Of a stretch of DNA of 64,000 nt, positions 34,765 to 47,535 are shown piece after piece (positions within the stretch are counted from its first letter, which is position 1; every line of letters starts with the position of its first letter). Position numbers and translations under genes: made by a program. This stretch comes from GCA-2733415 sp965178635 (GTDB lineage: Bacteria > Bacteroidota > Bacteroidia > Flavobacteriales > Flavobacteriaceae). The stretch lies in contig CBCXVT010000036.1 of the NCBI GenBank assembly GCA_965178635.1, forward strand, positions 62,001-126,000, read 5' to 3'. A model generated the notes under the pieces. The model saw only the letters and a program-made list of their open reading frames with translations. It did no database searches and was not told where the DNA came from.

Positions 34765-35370
34765 ATGGGTCTTTTAAAATTTATTTTCAGCAAAACATTT
34801 CTTATCCAAATAGGATTAGCAATCGTTGCTTTTGGGATTATTTTATTTGCATTTTCGCAATGGATGGCAAGCACAACAAATCATGATGTGTTTACAGAAG
34901 TGCCCAATTTAGAAGGTAAGAAACTGGAGATTTCTAAGAGTTTATTAGAGGAAAGAAATTTAACTTTAGGTGATATTGAATATAAAGATTACGATCCTAA
35001 ATTTCCAAAAGAAGCTATTGTCGAGCAAAACCCAATTCCTGGCGCGAAAGTAAAAGCTGGGAGGAAAATATATGTAAGTGTAAATAAATCGGAATACCGA
35101 TTGGTAAGAATTCCTAATTTAAATGATAAAACCCAACGTCAAGCTGAAAGTACGCTAACGGCTATCGGTTTTAAAATTGGTAAAATTACCTACAAACCGC
35201 ACTTCGCAAAAGATGCCGTAATGGGCTTATCTCATAAAGGAAAAACAATTAAAGAAAACGATAAATTGCCATATACGTCTGTTATAGATTTAGTGTTGGG
35301 TGATGGAGAGTTGAAATACGGAGAAAAAGGAGCAACAACTACTGAGGACGCACCTCAAGTTGCACAATAA
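34765..35370 (+). CDS. PASTA domain membrane protein
   Basis: The protein has 201 residues. One membrane helix (about 10-30: FLIQIGLAIVAFGIILFAFS) anchors two to three periplasmic PASTA modules (VPNLEGKKLEISKSLLEERNLTLGDIEYKDYDPKFPKEAIVEQNPIPGAKVKAGRKIYVSVN and RIPNLNDKTQRQAESTLTAIGFKIGKI...). PASTA modules sense peptidoglycan or D-Ala-D-Ala-containing muropeptides; there is no kinase or transpeptidase domain here. Proximity to ddl fits a cell wall role. It is 2 nt from the next gene. Confidence 0.88.
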   Translation: MGLLKFIFSKTFLIQIGLAIVAFGIILFAFSQWMASTTNHDVFTEVPNLEGKKLEISKSLLEERNLTLGDIEYKDYDPKFPKEAIVEQNPIPGAKVKAGRKIYVSVNKSEYRLVRIPNLNDKTQRQAESTLTAIGFKIGKITYKPHFAKDAVMGLSHKGKTIKENDKLPYTSVIDLVLGDGELKYGEKGATTTEDAPQVAQ

Positions 35371-35372
35371 TT

Positions 35373-36410
35373 ATGATAGAGAATCCAGAACAAGCAGGTC
35401 CGGAAAATAAGGACCTTTACGAACACCATAAATTTACAGCTACAGCTGGGCAAGAGCCATTACGTGTAGATAAGTTTTTAATGAATTTCATTGAAAATGC
35501 CACTCGTAATAAAATTCAACAAGCTGCAAAAGATGGTAATATTTACGTAAATGATAAGGCTGTAAAGTCTAATTATAAAGTTAAAGGGAATGATGTGGTT
35601 AGAGTACTTTTTGCACATCCGCCGCATGAGAATTTATTAGTTGGAGAAGATATTCCATTGGATATCGTTTATGAAGATGATGACTTGTTGGTTGTAAATA
35701 AACCAGCAGGAATGGTTGTGCATCCAGGTCACGGAAATTATTCTGGAACATTGATAAATGGGTTAATTCATCACGTTGATAATTTGCCAAAAAATTCTGA
35801 TGAACGACCAGGTTTAGTACATAGAATTGATAAAGATACTAGTGGACTGTTAGTCGTTGCAAAAACTGAGAATGCTATGACGCATCTGGCAAAACAGTTT
35901 TTTGATAAAACTTCTGAACGTAAATATCATGCCTTAGTTTGGGGACATGTTAATGATGATGAAGGAACTGTAGAAGGAAATATTGGAAGACATCACACTA
36001 ACAGATTGCAAAACACGGTGTACACTGGTGATGAAGCAGAATACGGAAAACCAGCGGTAACACATTATAAGGTGTTGGAGCGTTTCGGTTATGTAACTTT
36101 GGTTGAGTGCCAGTTAGAAACTGGAAGAACACATCAAATTCGTGTGCATATGAAACACATTGGGCACACCTTGTTTAATGATTCACGTTATGGTGGTGAG
36201 CGTATTTTAAAAGGAACAACATTTACAAAGTACAAACAGTTTGTAGATAATTGTTTTAAAATTTTACCGCGTCAAGCACTACACGCTAAAACATTAGGAT
36301 TTATACATCCAACAACTGGTGAGAAAATGAGCTTCACTTCAGAAACACCTCAAGATATGACGGATTGCTTTGATAAGTGGCGCGCTTATGCAAAGCATAG
36401 AGATTTATAA
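35373..36410 (+). CDS. rluD: RluA/RluD family pseudouridine synthase
   Basis: The protein has 345 residues. An S4 domain (about 25-80: LRVDKFLMNFIENATRNKIQQAAKDGNIYVNDKAVKSNYKVKGND) is followed by a catalytic domain with PGLVHRIDKDTSGLLVVAKT (catalytic Asp) and ECQLETGRTHQIRVHMKHIGHTLFNDSRYGG. It modifies uridines in 23S rRNA, for RluD at 1911, 1915 and 1917; the exact sites are inferred. It is coupled to the PASTA gene and has a terminator. Confidence 0.92.
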   Translation: MIENPEQAGPENKDLYEHHKFTATAGQEPLRVDKFLMNFIENATRNKIQQAAKDGNIYVNDKAVKSNYKVKGNDVVRVLFAHPPHENLLVGEDIPLDIVYEDDDLLVVNKPAGMVVHPGHGNYSGTLINGLIHHVDNLPKNSDERPGLVHRIDKDTSGLLVVAKTENAMTHLAKQFFDKTSERKYHALVWGHVNDDEGTVEGNIGRHHTNRLQNTVYTGDEAEYGKPAVTHYKVLERFGYVTLVECQLETGRTHQIRVHMKHIGHTLFNDSRYGGERILKGTTFTKYKQFVDNCFKILPRQALHAKTLGFIHPTTGEKMSFTSETPQDMTDCFDKWRAYAKHRDL

Positions 36411-36432
36411 AATATAATGATACTACTATAAG

Positions 36433-36462
36433 AAAAAGATACTGTAAAAGGTATCTTTTTTT
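36433..36462 (+). terminator. Terminator after the rluD-like gene
   Basis: A perfect 10-bp stem AAAAAGATAC / GTATCTTTTT with an 8-nt loop and T-run. Confidence 0.8.
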
Positions 36463-36475
36463 GTTTCTGCTTTTA

Positions 36476-36483
36476 TAACTTTG
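36476..36483 (+). promoter_or_regulatory. Promoter -7 element of yaaA
   Basis: TAACTTTG, a perfect TAnnTTTG, 20 nt before the yaaA ATG. Confidence 0.6.
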
Positions 36484-36503
36484 AATATCATAAACCTATT
36501 GTA

Positions 36504-37268
36504 ATGAAAATAGTAATTTCTCCAGCAAAATCGTTAGATTTTGAATCAGATTTGCCAACTCAAAAATTCACGAATGCTGCTTTTTTAGAAGAGGCAGAGC
36601 AAATAAATTCGAAATTAAAAAAACAGTCGCCTAAGAAAATAGGGGAGTTGATGAAGATTTCTGAAAAATTATCGGAATTAAATTGGCAACGTAATCAAGA
36701 TTGGAAGTTACCATTCACACCAGAAAATTCACGCCCAGCAGTTTATGCTTTTAATGGCGATGTGTATACAAGTTTAGATGCCTATTCTTTAAAAGAAAAT
36801 CAACTTGAAAATTTAGAAGAGTCACTGCGTATTTTGTCGGGTTTATATGGCTTACTAAAACCTTTAGATTTAATTCAGCCTTACCGACTTGAAATGGGTA
36901 CCAAGTTTCCAGTTCGGCGAGCAAAAAATCTACCAGGTTTTTGGAAGAAAAAAATCACTCAGCAGTTAAATGATGAGTTACAAGATGGTGAGCTGTTTGT
37001 CAACTTAGCAAGTAATGAATATTTTGCAGCTGTAGATGTCAAACAATTGAATGCTGAGGTAATCACACCAATTTTCAAAGATTGGAAAAATGATAAACTA
37101 AAAGTGATTTCATTTTTTGCTAAAAAAGCGCGTGGTTTAATGGTGCGTTACATCATTGATACAAATGCAAAAACTGTTGAAGATTTAAAAGGCTTCAATT
37201 ATGAAGGTTATGCATTTTCTAAAGAATATTCAAATACTGATAAAAACGAATTTGTATTTGTAAGATAG
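36504..37268 (+). CDS. yaaA: Peroxide stress protein YaaA (DUF328)
   Basis: The protein has 254 residues. Full-length DUF328: MKIVISPAKSLDFES, QRNQDW, PAVYAFNGDVYTSLDAYS, LRILSGLYGLLKPLDLIQPYRLEMGTKF, NLASNEYFAAV and FFAKKARGLMVRYI. YaaA lowers free iron and protects DNA under hydrogen peroxide stress in E. coli. It is a single gene between two promoters. Confidence 0.96.
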   Translation: MKIVISPAKSLDFESDLPTQKFTNAAFLEEAEQINSKLKKQSPKKIGELMKISEKLSELNWQRNQDWKLPFTPENSRPAVYAFNGDVYTSLDAYSLKENQLENLEESLRILSGLYGLLKPLDLIQPYRLEMGTKFPVRRAKNLPGFWKKKITQQLNDELQDGELFVNLASNEYFAAVDVKQLNAEVITPIFKDWKNDKLKVISFFAKKARGLMVRYIIDTNAKTVEDLKGFNYEGYAFSKEYSNTDKNEFVFVR

Positions 37269-37426
37269 TAATGGATGTGTTCTATTGATTGTTAAGTATA
37301 ACTGCACCCATTCTGAATGTAGATGAAGCTCTTTTTTAATACAAAGGGTACTTTTTTAGTTGATAAACTACAATAGTAGTTTCTTTTGCAATTAGTTTGT
37401 CTTTAATATTCGTTAGAATTAAAGTT

Positions 37427-37457
37427 GTCATTTCGACAATAGGAGAAATCTCACAAG
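37427..37457 (+). repeat. Possible REP-like intergenic element
   Basis: The stretch starts GTCATTTCGAC and continues with GGAGAAATCTCACAAG. I recognise this pattern as an interspersed intergenic repeat in flavobacterial genomes. Only one copy is in the window, so the repeat nature rests on memory rather than on this sequence. The remainder of the gap 37269-37496 shows nothing clear. Confidence 0.4.
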
Positions 37458-37496
37458 AGTAAAGGTTGAGTTTTGTGTTCTAAAACCAAAATAAAT

Positions 37497-38183
37497 ATGA
37501 AAAAACTAGTTGTGCTAACAGGAGCAGGGATGAGTGCAGAAAGTGGAATTTCTACATTTCGTGATGCTGAGGGTTTATGGGAAGGTCATGATATTATGGA
37601 GGTTGCGTCACCGGAAGGTTTTACTGATAACCCAGAATTGGTGTTGGAGTTTTATAATAAACGCCGTGAACAATTAAAACATGTGTCGCCTAATCAAGGG
37701 CATTTCAATTTAAAACAATTAGAAAAACATTTTGAAGTTTATATTGTCACTCAAAATGTAGACGATTTACATGAGCGTGCTGAAAGTAAAAACGTCTTAC
37801 ATTTGCATGGTGAACTAAGAAAAGTACGCAGTACTACTAATGAATATCTAGTTTATAACTGGGAAGATGATTTGGTTTTGGGAGATTTGGCTGAAGACAA
37901 GTCGCAACTACGGCCACATATCGTGTGGTTTGGGGAAGCGGTTCCTATGATTGATAAAGCTGCAGAATTGGTAAGTGAAGCGGATATTGTTGTTATTATC
38001 GGGACATCTATGCAAGTCTACCCTGCAGCGGGATTGGTGAGTTATGCAAAACACAACACACCAATTTATTTTATAGATCCGAAACCGTCTATTCGTGAAA
38101 CCGATTTCGAAAACTTAACAATTATCCAATCTGGCGCAGTTGATGGTACAATTACATTGGCTGATTTGCTACTTCAATCTTAA
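37497..38183 (+). CDS. cobB: NAD-dependent protein deacylase (sirtuin, CobB-like class III)
   Basis: The protein has 228 residues. It removes acyl groups from lysines with NAD+. Motifs: LTGAGMSAESGISTFR, TQNVDDLHERA, LHGELRKVR (catalytic His), HIVWFGEAVP, IIGTSMQVYPAA. Tyr and Arg in EFYNKRREQ correspond to the pair that favours succinyl or malonyl lysine in SIRT5-type enzymes. The four zinc Cys are absent; there is no Cys at all. The start is ATG 37497 (MKKLVVLTGAG), not the in-frame TTG at 37473. Its 3' end overlaps the convergent gene by 32 nt. Confidence 0.93.
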   Translation: MKKLVVLTGAGMSAESGISTFRDAEGLWEGHDIMEVASPEGFTDNPELVLEFYNKRREQLKHVSPNQGHFNLKQLEKHFEVYIVTQNVDDLHERAESKNVLHLHGELRKVRSTTNEYLVYNWEDDLVLGDLAEDKSQLRPHIVWFGEAVPMIDKAAELVSEADIVVIIGTSMQVYPAAGLVSYAKHNTPIYFIDPKPSIRETDFENLTIIQSGAVDGTITLADLLLQS

Positions 38184-38619
38184 TTTTCACAAGCGTTACC
38201 CAATTGGTTAACGCTGCAATATCAGCGTCACTCAATTTTGTATCTTGATGCGTTAAGGTGTAAGACTCTAATGGCATTTCCTTGTCTTCAATCATTTCTA
38301 TAAACTCATCCAACTTGTGTGCTTTTTTCTTAGAGGAATATTTGTTCCACTCTGAAAAATTCAAATGTCCTTTACCGTGTTCAATATGGCCATCTACCCA
38401 AAAATTCACAGGCGTAATTCTGTCGTACCACGGATAGATAGTGTTGTTAGAATGACAATCATAACAAGAGGTTTTTATAATGTCTGCCAAATGCTGAGGT
38501 GGTTGCTCCAATGTGATAAAATCTGACTCAGGAACAAATTCTGATTCGTTTTTATCTGGATTTATAAATTGAACTATTGCAAATAATGCAAGTAATCCGA
38601 TGCTGATTTTTTTGATCAT
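38152..38619 (-). CDS. Haem-binding domain protein (cytochrome c-like CxxCH)
   Basis: The protein has 155 residues. A signal or anchor helix (MIKKISIGLLALFAIVQFI) precedes a haem-binding domain with CYDCH at 52-56, YPWYDRITPVNFWVDGHIEHGKGHLNFSEW, and a Met-rich end (EDKEMPLESYTLTHQDTKLSDADIAALTNWV). It belongs to the small periplasmic haem-binding family common in Bacteroidota. The electron partner is unknown. It overlaps the sirtuin gene tail to tail by 32 nt. Confidence 0.9.
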   Translation of the reverse strand: MIKKISIGLLALFAIVQFINPDKNESEFVPESDFITLEQPPQHLADIIKTSCYDCHSNNTIYPWYDRITPVNFWVDGHIEHGKGHLNFSEWNKYSSKKKAHKLDEFIEMIEDKEMPLESYTLTHQDTKLSDADIAALTNWVTLVKIKIEVANQPM

Positions 38620-38662
38620 GGTGTTGTTGTGTGTTGATTAGTATCGTAAATATATTAAAGCT

Positions 38663-39538
38663 TCAGTTTGATTTAAACAATTGTGTGATGATTTTTATAA
38701 ATTCTTTGTCCCAAGTTTTATAATTATGTCCGCCATTAAATTGTTTTGTGTAGTAATTTGAGTTTAATTCTTGATATTTTGATTTTAAATAATTAGCATC
38801 ATCTTTTAGTAAGAGTTCTTCAGTACCATATTGAAAATAGAGTGTAGGATATTCTATATTGTTTTTCCATTTTTTTGATTGTATATTTCCACCATAAGCA
38901 GAGAAACACAAATAGGTTCCTATTTTATTTGGAAACTTGTTTAGTAGGCTTATTCCAAAACCAGCTCCTGCTGAACTGCCATAAAAGTATCTGTCATTTC
39001 TTTCTAAAGATTGCTTAAAATCGCCTTCAACTTTAGTGATTAATTCATCTTTGAAGTATTGCATGTGGTTGTTGTACCTATTAGTAAATATGGTGTCTTT
39101 AGTTTGTGTTGAATTAAATTTTTCAAATTCAATATTTCGAAAAGGATAAAAATATCTTTTGCCATTTTCAGAGGTATCAACTAAAATATTCGTGTATTCT
39201 TTGTTGTAATAACTTGCAATAAAAATGAATGGTTTAATAATGTTGTTTTCTATCAATGAATCAAACTTTTTTAACGATTCTTTAAAATAGAAATCTTCAT
39301 CATCAATATCGCTTCCATCAGTTGCGTAAATAATCGGGTACTTGTTTTTAGGATTGAAATTTTTAGGCAAGTAAACATTATGTTTTCGATATTCAGATAA
39401 ATATCTACTGTAAATAGAATCAGTGAATATTACTGAAGAGGTTCTAGATTTGATAGGTGTTTTTCTTTTGATACAAGAAATAAAAATTATGCTAATCAAT
39501 AAAATGATTGGTAATGTAAAAATTGATTTTTTTTGCAT
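38663..39538 (-). CDS. Putative esterase lipoprotein (alpha/beta hydrolase, esterase D-like)
   Basis: The protein has 291 residues. I chose ATG 39538, giving MQKKSIFTLPIILLISIIFISCIKRK with a lipoprotein Cys; the longer frame to 39616 has no signal at its end. The fold matches the PF00756 putative esterase group: YRKHNVYLPKNF, YPIIYATDGSDIDDEDF, Ser nucleophile in GSSAGAGFG, YFQYGTEELLLKDD and catalytic His in FNGGHNYKTWD. The substrate is unknown; homologues include siderophore esterases and acyltransferases. Confidence 0.82.
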   Translation of the reverse strand: MQKKSIFTLPIILLISIIFISCIKRKTPIKSRTSSVIFTDSIYSRYLSEYRKHNVYLPKNFNPKNKYPIIYATDGSDIDDEDFYFKESLKKFDSLIENNIIKPFIFIASYYNKEYTNILVDTSENGKRYFYPFRNIEFEKFNSTQTKDTIFTNRYNNHMQYFKDELITKVEGDFKQSLERNDRYFYGSSAGAGFGISLLNKFPNKIGTYLCFSAYGGNIQSKKWKNNIEYPTLYFQYGTEELLLKDDANYLKSKYQELNSNYYTKQFNGGHNYKTWDKEFIKIITQLFKSN

Positions 39539-39643
39539 CCTAGAATATCTAAAGTTTAAAGATACATTTTTATACAATACAGAATACGAGTTCATCATTT
39601 TAAAAAACTCAGTCATAACTATAGTTATTTTTATGCGGTTGCG

Positions 39644-39651
39644 TATCTTTG
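39644..39651 (+). promoter_or_regulatory. Promoter -7 element of purB
   Basis: TATCTTTG, a perfect TAnnTTTG, 26 nt before the purB ATG. Confidence 0.65.
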
Positions 39652-39677
39652 CGTCTTATTAAAAAACACACAACAAA

Positions 39678-41018
39678 ATGACACTAACAGCTTTAAATGC
39701 AGTTTCACCAATTGATGGTAGATATAGAGGGAAAACCTCAGGTTTATCAACTTTTTTTTCTGAAGAAGCATTAATAAAATACAGGGTACAAGTAGAAATA
39801 GAATACTTTATTGCGCTTTGCGAAATTCCGTTACCGCAATTAAAAGATTTTGATACAAGCTTATTTGGTGCTTTGCGTGATATCTATAAAAACTTCACTC
39901 CGGAAAATGCACAAGCTATTAAGGATATTGAAAAAGTTACCAATCATGATGTAAAAGCTGTTGAGTATTTCATTAAAGAACAGTTTGAAGCTTTAAATAT
40001 TTCACAATACAAGGAGTTTATTCATTTCGGATTAACATCTCAAGATATTAACAATACGGCAATTCCATTATCTATTAAAGAGGCAATCGGTGATGTGTAT
40101 ATTCCTGAATATACTGCAGTATTAGAAAAGTTATCAGAATTATCTACAGAATGGGTAGATGTTCCAATGTTGGCAAGAACTCACGGTCAGCCAGCATCTC
40201 CTACACGTTTAGGAAAAGAGATTGAAGTGTTTGTTGTGCGTTTAAAAGAGCAGTTCAATTTATTGAATGACATACCAAGTGCCGCAAAATTTGGTGGAGC
40301 AACTGGGAATTACAACGCTCATAAAGTTGCCTATCCCGGTATTGATTGGAAAGCGTTCGGAACTAAGTTTGTAAACAGTTTAGGTTTGCACCATTCGTAT
40401 CCAACAACACAAATTGAGCATTATGATCATATGGCGGCGTTGTTTGATAACTTAAAACGAATCAATACAATTATTATTGATTTAAATAGAGATATCTGGA
40501 CGTATGTTGCAATGGAGTATTTCAAACAGAAGATTAAAGCTGGAGAAGTTGGGTCGTCTGCAATGCCACATAAAGTTAATCCTATTGATTTTGAAAACTC
40601 AGAAGGAAATTTAGGAATAGCAAACGCAATTTTTGAGCATTTATCAGCAAAATTACCGGTATCAAGATTACAGCGTGATTTAACAGATAGTACAGTGTTG
40701 AGAAATGTGGGTGTACCTTTTGGTCATACTGTTATCGGATTCCAATCGACTTTAAAAGGATTAAATAAATTATTATTGAACGAATCAAAGTTCGCGGAAG
40801 ATTTAGAAAATAACTGGGCGGTTGTTGCTGAAGCAATCCAGAATATCTTAAGAAGAGAAGGGTATCCAAATCCGTATGAAGCTTTAAAAGGGTTAACCAG
40901 AACAAATGAGAAAATAAATAAAACTTCAATCGCTAATTTCATTGATACTTTAGAAATTTCAGGTGATATTAAAAACGAATTGAAACAAATTACACCAAGT
41001 AATTATACAGGTATATAA
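39678..41018 (+). CDS. purB: Adenylosuccinate lyase
   Basis: The protein has 446 residues. It catalyses two steps of purine synthesis (SAICAR to AICAR, adenylosuccinate to AMP). Fumarase/aspartase superfamily signature in GSSAMPHKVNPIDFENSEGNLGIAN. Also NAVSPIDGRYRGKT, EKVTNHDVKAVEYFI, FGLTSQDINNTA and ARTHGQPASPTRLGKE. This is the E. coli-like longer form. It is monocistronic with a terminator and promoter. Confidence 0.97.
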   Translation: MTLTALNAVSPIDGRYRGKTSGLSTFFSEEALIKYRVQVEIEYFIALCEIPLPQLKDFDTSLFGALRDIYKNFTPENAQAIKDIEKVTNHDVKAVEYFIKEQFEALNISQYKEFIHFGLTSQDINNTAIPLSIKEAIGDVYIPEYTAVLEKLSELSTEWVDVPMLARTHGQPASPTRLGKEIEVFVVRLKEQFNLLNDIPSAAKFGGATGNYNAHKVAYPGIDWKAFGTKFVNSLGLHHSYPTTQIEHYDHMAALFDNLKRINTIIIDLNRDIWTYVAMEYFKQKIKAGEVGSSAMPHKVNPIDFENSEGNLGIANAIFEHLSAKLPVSRLQRDLTDSTVLRNVGVPFGHTVIGFQSTLKGLNKLLLNESKFAEDLENNWAVVAEAIQNILRREGYPNPYEALKGLTRTNEKINKTSIANFIDTLEISGDIKNELKQITPSNYTGI

Positions 41019-41046
41019 TATGGTATAGCTAAATACACGATTTTGA

Positions 41047-41079
41047 CAAAAAACCGCTCCGTTTACGAGTGGTTTTTTT
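41047..41079 (+). terminator. Terminator after purB
   Basis: The stem AAAAACCGCTC / GAGTGGTTTTT (with a wobble pair) is followed by a T-run. Confidence 0.8.
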
Positions 41080-41374
41080 ACACCTATATATTAAGAAAGT
41101 GTTTTTTAAACGATTGTAATGATTACTAGTTGGTTTTTGAAGAAGAAATAGGGTTTCAGTAATCTAATTCCAGGCACAATTACTCACAGGAACAAATTTT
41201 ATTTTAGGATGAACACTATATATAATAAGTTGCGGTTTGGTGTGTGTTGCTCTTTTTGTTTAGTAGTGTTGTGTAAATAACTATGTTTTGCCTGTTGGGT
41301 TAAAATTATTTCACTCTGCAAACCACTCATTTCTAAAGGGGTAAAAAAACTTTCAAAATAACTTCCTAAAAACC

Positions 41375-41406
41375 TTGTTTAATAAAGAAGAAAGGTAGTA
41401 TATTTG
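41375..41406 (+). promoter_or_regulatory. rRNA promoter P1
   Basis: TTG (41375-41377), 21-nt spacer, TATATTTG (41399-41406), then CACCCGC. The spacer is 2 nt longer than in P2 and P3. Confidence 0.7.
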
Positions 41407-41524
41407 CACCCGCAAAACGGCTGAGTTTATAGCGAGGTTGGGTTGCAGAAAAGTTCATTGAATAGTGTGTTTTGGATTGAGTTGTAAGGTTAGAAAAAAA
41501 CTTTAAAAAATATTCAGAAAAACA

Positions 41525-41554
41525 TTGTGAGAAATTAAAAAGGGTGTAGGTTTG
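41525..41554 (+). promoter_or_regulatory. rRNA promoter P2
   Basis: TTG (41525-41527), 19-nt spacer, TAGGTTTG (41547-41554), then CATCCGC. The upstream A-rich stretch and ACATTGTGAGAAA are shared with P3. Confidence 0.75.
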
Positions 41555-41661
41555 CATCCGCTTAGCGAAACAAGTTTTTGCTAACAAAAAGTTCTTTAAG
41601 AGATGTTGTTTTGGGTTTGGTTTTAGAGATAAAAAAACTTTTAAAATTTATTTCAAAAACA

Positions 41662-41691
41662 TTGTGAGAAACAAAAAGGGTTGTATATTTG
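41662..41691 (+). promoter_or_regulatory. rRNA promoter P3
   Basis: TTG (41662-41664), 19-nt spacer, TATATTTG (41684-41691), then CACCCGC. Closest of the three to 16S, about 220 nt upstream of its 5' end. Confidence 0.8.
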
Positions 41692-41797
41692 CACCCGCTT
41701 AACGGATTAAGTATTACTTAGTAGTTAAGAGAGAGTTATAGGAAAGTAAGCAGGTTCGAGTTCTGCGGCTCTACAAGAAGAGCTTCGAGAGGAGTGA

Positions 41798-41814
41798 GTT
41801 CATTGACATATTGA
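41798..41814 (+). promoter_or_regulatory. rrn leader element, boxA-like
   Basis: GTTCATTGACATATTGA occurs here, about 105 nt before 16S, and identically at 43880-43896 before 23S. Position and partial likeness to the E. coli rrn boxA (a C/T-rich CTTT-AACA element) suggest a transcription antitermination signal; this is inference. Confidence 0.5.
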
Positions 41815-41918
41815 TTGACAGCGCGTATTATTTTTTAATAATACAATAATAATTAAAGTAAACCATTTTGAGTTATAATTTCTTTTAGTTGTTAGGTTTA
41901 AATAATATTTAAAATTTA

Positions 41919-43441
<1,523 letters not shown>

Positions 43442-43543
43442 TAGAGAAAGAATCTACGATTAGAAAAATTATATACACAGAGATGTGTTTACTTTAGCTG
43501 TTAATTAATTAAAAGAACAAAAAGAAACTAAGAAGAATAGTAG

Positions 43544-43617
43544 AGTCTCATAGCTCAGCTGGTTAGAGCGCTACACTGATAATGTAGAGGTCGGCAGTTC
43601 GAGTCTGCCTGAGACTA
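43544..43617 (+). tRNA. tRNA-Ile (GAT anticodon)
   Basis: A 74-nt cloverleaf. Acceptor AGTCTCA / TGAGACT, anticodon loop CTGATAA (GAT), T arm GGCAG-TTCGAGT-CTGCC, discriminator A. CCA is not encoded. Located in the 16S-23S spacer. Confidence 0.97.
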
Positions 43618-43713
43618 CTAATTTTTTTTCTTAAGGAAATTCTAGAAGTTGAGTATTAGTTGGGAAACTAGCTAATTACTAAGACCTAACTACTCACTAC
43701 TAACTACTAGTAA

Positions 43714-43791
<78 letters not shown>

Positions 43792-43879
43792 TTCTTAAGG
43801 TTTTTGTAAAATGACTAGGTGATAATAGTAACTTATTAGTATCTGAAAGTTTTGTGAGGGCTGTTATAACAAGAAAAAC

Positions 43880-43896
43880 GTTCATTGACATATTGA
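43880..43896 (+). promoter_or_regulatory. Second copy of the rrn boxA-like element
   Basis: GTTCATTGACATATTGA, identical to 41798-41814, located about 82 nt before the 23S gene. The same leader-plus-spacer placement is known for boxA in E. coli rrn operons. Confidence 0.5.
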
Positions 43897-43976
43897 GATT
43901 AAAAAACACGAGCGATAACTAACTCTAGGATGTTAGTTATCAAACAAATTTAAGAATAATAGAGTAATAAAAAGTA

Positions 43977-46806
<2,830 letters not shown>

Positions 46807-46913
46807 CGCTCTTTTCTTATTTTTGATACAAGTTGTTTTTTATATCTCAGTATGTTAACTTATTAGTTGCTTATTTTAGGTGACAGTGTTATATATATTA
46901 TATCACTTAAAAC

Positions 46914-47023
46914 TTAAGGTGGTTATAGCAATGGGGCTCACCTCTTACCATTCCGAACAGAGAAGTTAAGCCCATTAGCGCCGATGGTACTGCAGTAATG
47001 TGGGAGAGTAGGTCGCCGCCTTC
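46914..47023 (+). rRNA. rrf: 5S ribosomal RNA
   Basis: About 110 nt. It contains GGTGGTTATAGCA, the loop CCATTCCGAACAGAGAAGTTAAGCCC and the 3' GTAGGTCGCCGCC, which pairs with the 5' end. Ends approximate. Confidence 0.95.
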
Positions 47024-47026
47024 TTT

Positions 47027-47063
47027 AATCCTCAATATCTTTATGATGTTGAGGATTTTTTTT
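47027..47063 (+). terminator. Terminator of the rRNA operon
   Basis: A 13-bp stem AATCCTCAATATC / GATGTTGAGGATT followed by eight T. Confidence 0.9.
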
Positions 47064-47093
47064 GCTCTATACTGAAATAGAGCCTGTAGATAA

Positions 47094-47126
47094 CAAAAAA
47101 ACAGTTCATAAATGAACTGTTTTTTA
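47094..47126 (-). terminator. Terminator after ssrA
   Basis: The stem AAAACAGTTCAT / ATGAACTGTTTT with a 2-nt loop and a long T-run on the minus strand, 6 nt beyond the tmRNA 3' end. Confidence 0.88.
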
Positions 47127-47131
47127 TAAAG

Positions 47132-47527
47132 TGGAGTCGGAGAGAATCGAACTCTCGTCCAAACAAGCAATAAAATAGCTTTCTACATGTGTAGTTTTTG
47201 ATTGGTTTTCGAGATGCTAATAGACCAAAAACCGCCAATAGCATCCTTATCTTCTTTAGTTGTTGAAATACTATCGAAGTTCTAGTATTCCTATGTCAAC
47301 TTTTACGATGTCTAAAACTAGAACGCGGTTAACAAACGCTTTCTGAAGACATCCTGCTTTCTGACCTTGTCAGACGAGGCTTAAATCTTACTATGATTCA
47401 GATTAAGCAGCAAGAGCGTAATTATTTTCGCCGTTTAAAAAAGTTGAAATTGTGATTTACGAGTCAAATTTCATCACTCGACATGCTTACTATGTCATTG
47501 GTCTCGCTGTCAAAACCGGTCGACCCC
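47132..47527 (-). ncRNA. ssrA: Transfer-messenger RNA (tmRNA)
   Basis: 396 nt on the minus strand. The 5' GGGGTCG pairs with the 3' CGACTCC (47133-47139) in a tRNA-Ala-like acceptor; the T arm is GAGAG-TTCGATT-CTCTC; the discriminator A is t47132 and CCA is not encoded. The tag reading frame runs from GGC (47430-47432) to TAA (47403-47405) and encodes GENNYALAA, which marks stalled proteins for degradation. The tag ends in the usual ALAA. The frames called on both strands over this gene are not coding. It is tail to tail with the rRNA operon. Confidence 0.97.
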
Positions 47528-47535
47528 ATAGCCTA

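Larger units (their letters stand above)
41080..41918 (+). other. Leader and promoter region of the rRNA operon
   Basis: No gene is supported here. It holds three tandem promoters (see separate entries), a 17-nt element repeated in the 16S-23S spacer, and AT-rich leader sequence. The first 280 bases or so (to about 41360) show nothing I recognise. Short ORFs on the minus strand here are chance. Confidence 0.8.

Noticed and set aside
41080..41360. Search for a riboswitch or small RNA in the 900-nt gap before 16S
   Set aside because: I see no conserved core of a known class; the identifiable parts are promoters and leader.
46907..47244. ORFs of 87 and 67 codons over the 5S and tmRNA region
   Set aside because: They overlap 5S rRNA and the tmRNA, whose ends and tag frame are clear.
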